Origin: DATLFS01 sp035540935
Lineage (GTDB): Bacteria; Actinomycetota; CADDZG01; WHSQ01
DNA: 8,724 nucleotides
Direction: 5' to 3'
Assembly (NCBI GenBank): GCA_035540935.1
Contig: DATLFS010000052.1
Span: 1 to 8,724 of the forward strand
The stretch's first letter is position 1. The number at the start of each line of letters is the position of its first letter. The notes beneath the pieces are model-generated. The model was not told the DNA's origin. It ran no database searches and saw only the letters and a list, made by a program, of their open reading frames with translations. Shown piece after piece: positions 1 through 6,701 of the stretch. A program made the position numbers and the translations under genes.

Positions 1-1
1 C

Positions 2-955
2 CACCGCTTCAACAAGGCACAGCAGGATGCATTGCTCCCCGCGGTCGAGAACGGGTGGATCGTCCTCGTCGGCGCGACGACCGAGAACCCCTCGTTCGAG
101 GTCAACGCGCCGCTCATGAGCCGCAGCCTGCTGTTCCGACTCGAGGCTCTCACCGAGGACGACCTCCTCGAGCTGCTACGGCGCGCCCTGGAAGACGAAC
201 GCGGGCTCGGCGGCATGGACGTGACGGCTTCGGACGAGGCGCTCGCGCACATCGCCCGCGGCTCGGGAGGCGATGCCCGCGGTGCGCTGAACGCACTCGA
301 GGCCGCAGCCGCGATGGCGGCGGGAACGGGAACGATCACGCTCGATCACGCGGAGGAGGCTCTCCAGCGGCGCGCCCTTCCGTACGACAAGTCCGGCGAC
401 TGGCACTACGACGTCATCTCGGCGTTCATCAAGTCGATGCGCGGCAGCGACGCCGATGCGGCTCTTTACTGGCTCGCCCGGATGCTCGACGCGGGCGAAG
501 ACCCGCGCTTCATCGCGCGCCGCATCGTGATCTTCGCGAGCGAGGACGTCGGGAACGCCGATCCGGTCGCGCTGCAGGTCGCGGTGGCGGCGCATCATGC
601 GCTGGAGTTCGTCGGTCTTCCCGAAGCGCGGCTCAACCTCGCGCAGGCGGTCGCATACATGGCGCTGGCCCCGAAGTCGAACGCCTCCTACCGCGCGCTC
701 AACCGGGCGACCGAAGACGTCACCGCGCACGGGCCGCTCCCGGTGCCGGAGCACCTGCGTGACTCGCATGCGGCCGCGTCCCGCGCGATCGGCGCCGGCG
801 CGGGCTACCTCTACCCGCACGATCACGGTGGGTGGGTGCCGCAGCAGTACCTGCCGGAGCGGCTGCGCGACCGTCGCTACTTCGAGGCGAAGGCGGGGGT
901 GGAGCGTCGTCTCGCCGACGAGCTCGAACGCCGGCGCGCCGAAGCGGGGGAGTAG
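2..955 (+). CDS. rarA: RarA/MgsA, AAA+ replication-associated recombination ATPase (5' end missing)
   Basis: RarA is a clamp-loader-like AAA+ ATPase acting at stalled or gapped replication forks. The frame is open from base 2 and gives 317 residues; family members are about 430-450 residues, so the N-terminus with Walker A lies outside the window. Visible residue 1 is the His of the family's Walker B continuation (HRFNKAQQDALLPAVE). Next come the sensor-1 stretch LVGATTENPSFE (22-33) and the arginine-finger segment with SR at 40-41 and FRL just after. The C-terminal half matches the RarA tetramerisation region, with YDKSGDWHYDVISAFIKSMR, then ARRIVIFASEDVGNADP and the LAPKSNASYRAL block. It ends with the typical GYLYPHD...QQYLPERL tail. 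A TTG at 32 lies in frame but is internal, not the start. Identification is firm; the missing part is due only to the window edge. Confidence 0.96.
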   Translation, partial: HRFNKAQQDALLPAVENGWIVLVGATTENPSFEVNAPLMSRSLLFRLEALTEDDLLELLRRALEDERGLGGMDVTASDEALAHIARGSGGDARGALNALEAAAAMAAGTGTITLDHAEEALQRRALPYDKSGDWHYDVISAFIKSMRGSDADAALYWLARMLDAGEDPRFIARRIVIFASEDVGNADPVALQVAVAAHHALEFVGLPEARLNLAQAVAYMALAPKSNASYRALNRATEDVTAHGPLPVPEHLRDSHAAASRAIGAGAGYLYPHDHGGWVPQQYLPERLRDRRYFEAKAGVERRLADELERRRAEAGE

Positions 956-986
956 CGCTCGCTCCTTCCCGCCGGAGACGAGCAGG

Positions 987-992
987 TAAGGT
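987..992 (+). promoter_or_regulatory. Possible -10 box of a leaderless promoter before the 55-codon gene
   Basis: TAAGGT fits the actinobacterial -10 pattern TANNNT. Its last T is 7 bases before the A of the ATG at 1000, the spacing seen when transcription begins at the start codon itself. No good -35 hexamer is visible 16-19 bases upstream. The overlapping AGGTAAGG could instead act as a weak ribosome binding site, so the call is tentative. If real, it would place a transcription start between rarA and the alaS group. Confidence 0.3.
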
Positions 993-999
993 CTAGCGC

Positions 1000-1167
1000 A
1001 TGCTCAGGCGACTCTTCTGGATCACCTTCGGGGCCGCGATCGCGCTCCAGATCGACCGTTGGTGGCGGGCGCAGCGCAGCCGATTCACCCCGAACGCCCT
1101 CACCGGGTCGTTGCTCGACGCCCTGAACAGGCGGCTCGAGGAGCGCAACAGCTCCTCCGCGGTCTGA
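1000..1167 (+). CDS. Small membrane-anchored protein upstream of alaS (DUF6167-like)
   Basis: This is a 55-residue reading frame from ATG to TGA lying between rarA and alaS. It begins MLRRLFWITFGAAIALQ, a short basic N-terminus followed by a hydrophobic segment (about residues 5-17), then a basic, tryptophan-containing stretch (DRWWRAQRSR) and an amphipathic tail. Streptomyces has a small protein in the same place before alaS, the DUF6167 family, which from memory starts in a similar way (FRR.FW.T.GAA...). Position and N-terminal resemblance support a short member of that family; the Streptomyces protein is roughly twice as long. Its function is unknown. A single membrane anchor with a cytoplasmic tail is inferred. 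The stop is 14 bases before the alaS ATG, so the two may be translated together. Gene callers can miss it because of its length and because an upstream-extended alaS frame overlaps it. Confidence 0.72.
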   Translation: MLRRLFWITFGAAIALQIDRWWRAQRSRFTPNALTGSLLDALNRRLEERNSSSAV

Positions 1168-1181
1168 GCCGGACGCCGGTC

Positions 1182-3812
1182 ATGGAGACCCGCAGGATCC
1201 GCGAGATCTTTCTCGATTTCTTCATCGGGCGCGACCACCGTCACGTCCCCTCGTCGTCGCTCGTCCCGAACGATCCGACCCTGCTTCTGACGAACGCGGG
1301 GATGAACCAGTTCAAGCCCTATTTCGTCGGGGAGCAGACGCCGCCGTTCCCGCGCGCGGTGACCGTGCAGAAGTGCCTCCGCACGCCGGACATCGACGAG
1401 GTGGGGAAGACGGCGCGTCACCTGACCTTCTTCGAGATGTTGGGCAACTTCTCGTTCGGCGACTACTACAAGTCGAACGCGTGCCCGTGGGCGTGGGAGC
1501 TCGTCACAGAGGGGTGGGGGATCGACGCCGAACGTCTCTGGGTCACGATCTTCCAGACGGACGACGAGGCGTTCGAGATCTGGCGCGACGGCGTCGGGGT
1601 CCGGGAGGACCGTATCGTCCGCCGCGGGCGCAAGGACAACTTCTGGGACATGACCGTCGCCGGTCCGTGTGGACCCTGCTCGGAGATCTATGTCGATCTC
1701 GGCGAAGCCTACGGACCCGCCAGCGACGCCGGACCCGAGGGGAACGAGGACCGCTATCTCGAGATCTGGAACCTCGTGTTCATGCAGAACGAGTGCAACG
1801 CGCAGATCGAACCGGTGGCCGAACTGCCGAAGAAGAACATCGACACCGGCGCGGGGCTCGAGCGGCTGGCTCTGGTGCTACAGGGGAAGCCGAGCGTCTT
1901 CGAGACCGACACGCTCGGCGGCATGATCGAGCGGGCGCAGTCTCTGACCGGCAAGATCTACGGGAGCGATCCTCACGTCGACCGCAACCTCCGCATCCTC
2001 GCCGACCACGGCCGCAGCCTCACCTTCCTGATCGGCGACGGCGTCCTGCCGTCGAACCAGGAGCGGGGTTACGTCTTGCGGCGGATCATGCGGCGCGCCG
2101 TACGTGCCGCGCGCGTGCTCGGCTACGACAAGCCGATCCTTACCGAGCTGGTCGACGCGTGCAACGAGCTGATGGGCGACTTCTACGGCGAGATCCGCGA
2201 CCGCAAGGCGTTCATCTTGGACGTCGCCGCGCGCGAGGAGGACCGCTTCTCGGCGACGTTGCGCCAAGGGCTCGCGCTGCTCGAGAACGAGGTCGAGCGG
2301 GTGCGCGCCGCCGGCGCCGGTGAGCTGCCGGGAGACGTCGCCTTCCGCCTGCACGACACCTTCGGCTTCCCCGTCGACCTCACCGCGGAGATCGCGTCGG
2401 AGGCCTCTCTCGAGGTGGAGCGCTCCACGTTCGACCGTCTCATGGCCGAGCAGCGGGAGCGCGCTCGGGCCGCGCGCAAAACGGGCGAGGCGCGCCCCGC
2501 GGCCGAACTGTTCTCCTCGCTCGTCGCGGAGCGGGGCGAAACCGAGTTCGAGGGTTACGAACGGCTGGCGACGACGGCCACGATCGTCGCCCTGTCCGAC
2601 GGCACGGCCAGCGTTCCCGCGGCGTCCGAGGGAGACGAGGTCGACGTCATCCTCGATCGCACCGTCTTCTACGCCGAGGGCGGGGGGCAGGTGGGCGATC
2701 GCGGATGGATCAAGGCCCCCTCCGGAGAGGGCGCGGTGATCGACACCCGCCGCTTGGTGCCGAATCTCACCGGCCACCGCGTGAAGTTGCGCGCCGGCGA
2801 GCTGCGGGTCGGCGACGAGGTCGAGCTGCGCGTCGACGAGCGCTGGCGGGTCGGCGCGGCGCAGGCCCACACCGCGACCCACATCTTGCACTGGGTGCTG
2901 CGCGACCGCCTCGGCGAGCACGCGACCCAGGCCGGCTCGCTGGTGGAGCCGGGGCGGCTGCGGTTCGACTTCAATCATTTCGAGGCTCTCTCCGGCGGTC
3001 ACGTAGAGGAGATCGGCGGTGAGATCCAGGAGCGCGTCCTCACCGACGATCCGGTGCGCGCCTACGAGACGTCTTTCGACTTCGCTCGGTCGATCGGAGC
3101 GATGGCGATCTTCGGTGAGAAGTACGGCGACTTCGTGCGCGTGGTCGAGGTCGGGGAGTACTCGAAGGAGCTGTGCGGCGGGACGCACGTGCCGCACACG
3201 GCCACGATCGGCGCGGTCGTCCTGACCGGCGAGGGCTCTGTGGGCGCGAACCTGCGCCGCATCGAGGCGCTCGTCGGCGCGGACGGCCTCTCCTATCTCC
3301 AGCGGCGCGCCGCGGCTCTCGAGGAAGCGGCGGCTCTCCTGAAGACGAACCCCGACGACGTGATCGCGAAGCTCGAGCGCACCCTTCAGGCGCAGAAGGA
3401 GATGGAGGGGAAGCTCGGCCAGATCGAGCGGCAGCAGGCGGAAGCCGACGCGCGCGATCTCGCTGCGGCCGCCGTCGACGTCGACGGCGCGCGTCTGGTA
3501 GCGGCGCGCCGCGACATCGGAGTCGATCGCCTAAGAACACTCGCACAGAGGCTCAAGGGGCAGCTCGGCTCCGCCGTGATCGTGCTCGGCACCGCCGGGG
3601 GTGGGAAGGCGAACCTCGTCGGCGCCGTGTCCAAGGACCTCGTCGACCGCGGCGTCTCGGCGCGCGATCTGATCGCCGCCGGAGCCGAGATCCTCGGTGG
3701 GGGAGGGGGCGGCAAGCCCGACCTCGCGATCTCCGGCGGCCCGAATGCGGCGCGCCTCGACGACGCGATCAGTGCGGTCGCCGATGCCGCGCGCCGGCAC
3801 CTCGCACCATGA
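1182..3812 (+). CDS. alaS: Alanyl-tRNA synthetase
   Basis: It charges tRNA-Ala with alanine in the cytoplasm and hydrolyses mischarged Ser/Gly-tRNA-Ala. The product is 876 residues, the full family length. The class II catalytic core occupies the first ~240 residues, including TPDIDEVGKTARHLTFFEML, NFWDMTVAGPCGPCSEIY and motif 3 GAGLERL (223-229). The editing domain carries the metal-site residues HTATH (H563, H567) and CGGTH (C665, H669), almost the E. coli numbering. A helical linker and the C-Ala domain follow, with a six-glycine run at 839-844 and the typical KPD...GGP sequence. The frame stays open upstream to a GTG at 1059, but METRRIREIFLDFF is the normal family N-terminus and the extra 41 residues would overlap the preceding small gene. 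ATG 1182 is therefore the start, despite lacking a clear Shine-Dalgarno. The stop overlaps the ruvX start as ATGA, indicating coupled translation. Confidence 0.98.
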   Translation: METRRIREIFLDFFIGRDHRHVPSSSLVPNDPTLLLTNAGMNQFKPYFVGEQTPPFPRAVTVQKCLRTPDIDEVGKTARHLTFFEMLGNFSFGDYYKSNACPWAWELVTEGWGIDAERLWVTIFQTDDEAFEIWRDGVGVREDRIVRRGRKDNFWDMTVAGPCGPCSEIYVDLGEAYGPASDAGPEGNEDRYLEIWNLVFMQNECNAQIEPVAELPKKNIDTGAGLERLALVLQGKPSVFETDTLGGMIERAQSLTGKIYGSDPHVDRNLRILADHGRSLTFLIGDGVLPSNQERGYVLRRIMRRAVRAARVLGYDKPILTELVDACNELMGDFYGEIRDRKAFILDVAAREEDRFSATLRQGLALLENEVERVRAAGAGELPGDVAFRLHDTFGFPVDLTAEIASEASLEVERSTFDRLMAEQRERARAARKTGEARPAAELFSSLVAERGETEFEGYERLATTATIVALSDGTASVPAASEGDEVDVILDRTVFYAEGGGQVGDRGWIKAPSGEGAVIDTRRLVPNLTGHRVKLRAGELRVGDEVELRVDERWRVGAAQAHTATHILHWVLRDRLGEHATQAGSLVEPGRLRFDFNHFEALSGGHVEEIGGEIQERVLTDDPVRAYETSFDFARSIGAMAIFGEKYGDFVRVVEVGEYSKELCGGTHVPHTATIGAVVLTGEGSVGANLRRIEALVGADGLSYLQRRAAALEEAAALLKTNPDDVIAKLERTLQAQKEMEGKLGQIERQQAEADARDLAAAAVDVDGARLVAARRDIGVDRLRTLAQRLKGQLGSAVIVLGTAGGGKANLVGAVSKDLVDRGVSARDLIAAGAEILGGGGGGKPDLAISGGPNAARLDDAISAVADAARRHLAP

Positions 3813-4213
3813 TCGTCGGCATCGACCCCGGCACGAGACGCGTGGGCATAGCGGTCGCCGACGAGGAGACGCGTTTCGCGCGCCCTCTTGAGGTGGTCGA
3901 TACGACCGTCACCGACGCCGTGGCTCGCATCGCCGCGCTGACGCGGGAGCTGGGAGTCACGAAGATCGTGATCGGCCGGCCGGTGGGTCTCTCCGGACTC
4001 GCCGGACCCGCGGTCGAGGCGCAGCAGAGTTTCGTCGCCGCGGTGCGGGAGGCGGTCGAGGTCGACGTGGTCGAGCACGACGAGAGACTGACGAGCGTCC
4101 TCGCCGAGCGGGGGCTCCGGGCCGCGGGCGTTCGAGGCGCGGCGCGCAAGGAGCTCCGCGACGCGGTGGCGGCACAGGTGATGCTGCAGGGATATCTGGA
4201 CGGAGGAGGGTGA
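3809..4213 (+). CDS. ruvX: Pre-16S rRNA nuclease / Holliday-junction resolvase-like YqgF
   Basis: A 134-residue RNase H-fold protein of the YqgF/RuvX family. The E. coli member is essential and processes the 5' end of 16S rRNA; older annotation as a Holliday junction resolvase is based on fold. Residues 4-14 (GIDPGTRRVGI) give the first catalytic Asp, D6. The GRP motif is at 57-59 where many homologues have GLP. DERLTS at 91-96 supplies the second acidic residue (E92). D118 in the RDAVAAQVMLQGYLD C-terminus is the third. All three acidic positions are present, so it should be active. The ATG overlaps the alaS stop by 4 bases. The frame is open far upstream, but everything before the ATG is a shadow of alaS. 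An alaS-ruvX-mltG-aroE order is normal for Actinomycetota. Confidence 0.95.
   Translation: MIVGIDPGTRRVGIAVADEETRFARPLEVVDTTVTDAVARIAALTRELGVTKIVIGRPVGLSGLAGPAVEAQQSFVAAVREAVEVDVVEHDERLTSVLAERGLRAAGVRGAARKELRDAVAAQVMLQGYLDGGG
4202..4210 (+). promoter_or_regulatory. Strong Shine-Dalgarno for mltG
   Basis: GGAGGAGGG lies at the very end of ruvX, with the core GGAGG 8 bases before the GTG at 4215. It supports GTG as the mltG start, one base after the ruvX stop, and it is the strongest ribosome binding site in the alaS-aroE group. This suggests that mltG can be translated without relying only on coupling. Confidence 0.75.
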
Positions 4214-4214
4214 A

Positions 4215-5258
4215 GTGCGGCTGACGCGCCGCGGGCGTGTGCTCGTCGCTCTCACGGTCTTCGCCGGGATCCTGGCGATCCCGGCTCTGGGGGGCTACCT
4301 CTATCTACGCTCCGTCGGCCTCTATGGGGGCAGCGACCCGGGCCGCGCCGTCGAGGTCGTGATCGACGAGGGGGCGAGCGTCGCCGAGATCGGGAAGCTC
4401 CTCGAGCGCAAGAACGTGATCAAGTCGGCCTTCGGTTTCCGCCTGGCGACGTATCTCGACGGAGGCGCCGAGGAGATCCAGGCCGGGAGGTACGAGATGC
4501 CGACGGGCCTCAGCGCTCGCGACGCCCTCGCCTTCCTGGTCGGCGAGGAGCCGGCGTCGCTGCAGGAATTCGTGATGCTGACCGTGCCCGAAGGTTCCTG
4601 GGTGACGGAGTTCGCCCGCGCGGTGGGGGAGCAGACGCACATCTCGGAGAAGGCTTTCCTACGCGCGGCGAACTCCGGGGAGATGCGGAGCGACATCCTT
4701 CCGGATGAGGTCGACACCCTTGAAGGATTGCTGTTCCCGTCGACCTATCAGGTGGCCGAGGACGAAACGGCGAAGTCGCTCGTGAGGCGGCTGCTGACGA
4801 CCTTCGAGGAGCAGGCGGCCGAGCTCGATCTGGAAGCCCGCGCCGACGCCCTCGGGATCACTCCTTATGAGGCGGTCATCATCGCTTCGATGATCGAGGC
4901 CGAGACGCGGGTGGACGAGGAACGGCCGAAGGTCGCACGCGTGATCTACAACCGGATCGAGCTGGGATGGTCGCTCGGGATCGACGCCACCGTGCTGTAC
5001 GCGCTGGGCGACCGGCGCGCCCCGCTGACGACCACGAACCTGAACGTCGACTCGCCGTACAACACCCGCCGCTACGCCGGCCTCCCGCCGACCCCCATCG
5101 GTGCGCCGGGACGAGCATCGCTCGAAGCCGCGCTTGCGCCGGCCGAGGGCGATTGGCTCTACTACGTCCTCGCCGATTGCGAGGGACGGCACGCGTTCTC
5201 CGAGACCGATGCCGAGTTCCTCCAGGACAAGGCCGCCTACCAGGCGCTCGAGTGCTGA
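4215..5258 (+). CDS. mltG: Endolytic peptidoglycan transglycosylase MltG
   Basis: A 347-residue YceG-like protein that cleaves nascent glycan strands at the membrane and is thought to terminate their elongation. After a basic N-terminus (RLTRRGR) there is one membrane segment at about 9-31, placing the rest outside the membrane. Residues ~45-115 form the LysM-like subdomain (EGASVAEIGKLLERKNVI). The catalytic domain contains IIASMIEAET, where E228 corresponds to the catalytic Glu of E. coli MltG (E218). It continues with RVIYNRIELG, DATVLYALG, NVDSPYNTRRYAGLPPTPIGAPG and the closing YYVLADCEGRHAFSET block. Start is GTG, fixed by the Shine-Dalgarno overlapping the ruvX end. Length is normal for a compact member; many actinobacterial MltGs carry a long disordered cytoplasmic N-terminus that is absent here. 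The last 7 bases overlap aroE. Confidence 0.96.
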   Translation: MRLTRRGRVLVALTVFAGILAIPALGGYLYLRSVGLYGGSDPGRAVEVVIDEGASVAEIGKLLERKNVIKSAFGFRLATYLDGGAEEIQAGRYEMPTGLSARDALAFLVGEEPASLQEFVMLTVPEGSWVTEFARAVGEQTHISEKAFLRAANSGEMRSDILPDEVDTLEGLLFPSTYQVAEDETAKSLVRRLLTTFEEQAAELDLEARADALGITPYEAVIIASMIEAETRVDEERPKVARVIYNRIELGWSLGIDATVLYALGDRRAPLTTTNLNVDSPYNTRRYAGLPPTPIGAPGRASLEAALAPAEGDWLYYVLADCEGRHAFSETDAEFLQDKAAYQALEC

Positions 5259-6094
5259 GAGCCCCGCCCGGCGGGAGGTTCGCCGGGGTTCTCGGGTGGC
5301 CGCTGGAGCACACGCTGTCTCCGGCGATCCACAACGCCGCCTTTCGGCGCGCCGGGATCGATTGCACCTACCTCGCGTTCGAGGTCCCGCCCGAGGATCT
5401 CGCCGCGGCCGTGCGGGGCCTCAGGGCGCTCGGGGTCTACGGAGCGAACGTGACGATGCCGCACAAAGAGCGCGTCGCCGACCTCCTCGACGAGGTCACC
5501 GGCGACGCGGCCGTCCTGAGGGTCGTCAACACGATCGCTCCCTTGAGCGGCCGGCTGATCGGCCACAACACCGACGTCGCCGGGTTCACCGCGGTCCTCA
5601 CCGATGATGCGGGCTACTCACCCGAGGGGCGGCGCGCCGTCGTCCTCGGCGCGGGGGGTGCGGCGCGGGCGGTGGTGAAGGCGCTCGGTGACCTCGGTGC
5701 CGCATCCATCGTGGTGGTCGCGCGCGATCCGGAGCGAGCGACCTGGGTGCCCGAGATCGCGACCGCCGCCGAGGCGGTGTCGTGGGAGAGGGCACAAGAG
5801 GCCGTCGCGGCCGCCGACTGCGTCGTGAACGCGACCCCGCTCGGCATGGAGGGCGAGCACCCGCTGCCGGGCGCCGACTTCCGCCCCGGGCAGCTCGTGT
5901 ACGACCTCGTCTACCGGCCACCGGCGACGCCTCTCGTCGAGTCCGCGCGCGCCCAGGGGGCGGATGCCTGGGGCGGCCTGGGCATGCTGGTGCACCAAGC
6001 CGCGGCGTCCTTCCGCATCTGGACGGGGACCGAGGCGCCGATCGAGGCGATGTCCGCCGCGGCCCTGCACGCCATTCGCTCAACTCGGCCCTAG
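5252..6094 (+). CDS. aroE: Shikimate dehydrogenase (NADP+)
   Basis: It reduces 3-dehydroshikimate to shikimate in aromatic amino acid synthesis. The product is 280 residues with GTG as start, the usual family length. The shikimate-binding SPAIHN lies at 23-28. The catalytic pair is K72 in NVTMPHK and D108 in NTDVAGF. The nucleotide loop GAGGAA is at 133-138, followed by a VVARDPERA strand and loop where NADP-specific enzymes usually show NRT..RA. NATPLGM and the C-terminal GLGMLVHQAAASF complete the signature. No other GTG or ATG start is available before the conserved core. GTG 5252 overlaps the mltG stop by 7 bases and has no strong Shine-Dalgarno, so coupling to mltG is likely. The AARD-type loop is a mild departure from the NADP consensus but keeps the second Arg. 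Confidence 0.95.
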   Translation: MLRAPPGGRFAGVLGWPLEHTLSPAIHNAAFRRAGIDCTYLAFEVPPEDLAAAVRGLRALGVYGANVTMPHKERVADLLDEVTGDAAVLRVVNTIAPLSGRLIGHNTDVAGFTAVLTDDAGYSPEGRRAVVLGAGGAARAVVKALGDLGAASIVVVARDPERATWVPEIATAAEAVSWERAQEAVAAADCVVNATPLGMEGEHPLPGADFRPGQLVYDLVYRPPATPLVESARAQGADAWGGLGMLVHQAAASFRIWTGTEAPIEAMSAAALHAIRSTRP

Positions 6095-6159
6095 TGGCTG
6101 CCGAAACAACAGCAGGGACCCGGCCCGCGGTGTCTCGACTTTTCGTGCATAGCGCGTCG

Positions 6160-6166
6160 AAGGAGG
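6160..6166 (+). promoter_or_regulatory. Shine-Dalgarno that fixes the roadblock gene start
   Basis: AAGGAGG is 8 bases before ATG 6175 but only 2 bases before the in-frame GTG at 6169, so ATG is the start used. It lies in the 80-base gap after aroE, the largest gap in the window. I could not find a convincing promoter pair or a terminator hairpin in that gap. Confidence 0.7.
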
Positions 6167-6174
6167 CGGTGGAC

Positions 6175-6648
6175 ATGACCAAAGCGGATGTGCTCGCACA
6201 GGTGCTCGACGAGTTCCTGGCGGTATCCGCCGACGTCGAGGCGGCCGCGGTTGTAAGCGTCGACGGCCTTCCGATGGCGTCGGCACTGCCGCCCCACGTC
6301 GAAGAAGAGCGACTCGCGGCGATGAGCGCAGCGCTTCTCACCCTCGGTGAGAAAGCCGCGTCGGGCCTCGGGAAGGGCGGACTCGCCCAGGTGTTCGTCG
6401 AGGGCGAGTTCGGCTACGTCGTCCTGATGGCGGCGGGGAACCAGGCGGTGCTGGTGGCGGTCACGAACCGTGACGCCAAGGCCGGCCTCATCATCTTCGA
6501 GATGCGCAAGGCGGCGCGCCGGATCGCCGAGGCGATGGACGCGACGGCCGAGGCCGAGCCGCGCGCCCACAGCAACGGGACCGAGCAGCCTTCACCGCCC
6601 GCTCCAGAGGCGCCGAAGACGCACTCGGTCGTCTCCAGCTGGCACTGA
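6175..6648 (+). CDS. Roadblock/LC7 domain protein (MglB-like)
   Basis: A 157-residue soluble protein. Residues 1-~122 fit one roadblock/LC7 fold: an N-terminal helix (VLAQVLDEFLAVSADV), strand AAAVVSVDGLPMAS (23-36), a central helix ERLAAMSAALLTLGEKAASG, strands QVFVEGEFGYVVLMAAG and AVLVAVTN, and the last helix IFEMRKAARRIAEAM. The remaining ~35 residues are a low-complexity, Pro/Ala/Ser-rich tail ending VVSSWH. Roadblock proteins dimerise and act as regulators, in MglB as GTPase-activating protein, of small Ras-like GTPases. Such a GTPase is encoded two genes downstream (8154). CvnB of Streptomyces conservons is another relative, but the CvnA kinase and DUF742 partners are not seen here. 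Partnership with the GTPase is inferred from neighbourhood. The fold is confident, the biological output unknown. Confidence 0.88.
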   Translation: MTKADVLAQVLDEFLAVSADVEAAAVVSVDGLPMASALPPHVEEERLAAMSAALLTLGEKAASGLGKGGLAQVFVEGEFGYVVLMAAGNQAVLVAVTNRDAKAGLIIFEMRKAARRIAEAMDATAEAEPRAHSNGTEQPSPPAPEAPKTHSVVSSWH

Positions 6649-6701
6649 CGCAAAGCGGGTAGGAACACCACCAAAAGAGAGGCACGGGGAAAAGGTCGCC
6701 G

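Noticed and set aside
1878..3197. A 439-codon open frame on the - strand inside alaS
   Set aside because: It lies wholly antisense to a complete alaS with all family motifs. Its product is Arg/Asp/Leu-rich without recognisable domains, as expected of a high-G+C shadow frame.
3696..3713. G-rich run near the alaS end as a regulatory G-quadruplex
   Set aside because: It simply encodes the conserved poly-glycine of the C-Ala domain; coding constraint explains it.
3173..3808. Extension of ruvX upstream by over 200 codons
   Set aside because: The added sequence is Arg/Gly-rich and overlaps the alaS editing and C-Ala domains in another frame. RuvX proteins are about 135-150 residues and begin at the IVGIDPG strand.
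3386..4255. A 289-codon - strand frame across the alaS end, ruvX and mltG start
   Set aside because: It is antisense to three well-supported genes and has Arg/Ser/Ala-rich composition with no motif; a shadow frame.
6095..6159. Promoter or terminator in the aroE / roadblock gap
   Set aside because: I looked for a -35/-10 pair and for a G+C hairpin followed by T residues. Only weak fragments were found, so none is reported.
6169..6174. GTG at 6169 as start of the roadblock gene
   Set aside because: It is only 2 bases from the AAGGAGG; ATG 6175 has the right 8-base spacing.
5598..6341. A 247-codon - strand frame across the aroE / roadblock gap
   Set aside because: It is antisense to both genes with Ser/Arg/Pro-rich composition; nothing supports expression.
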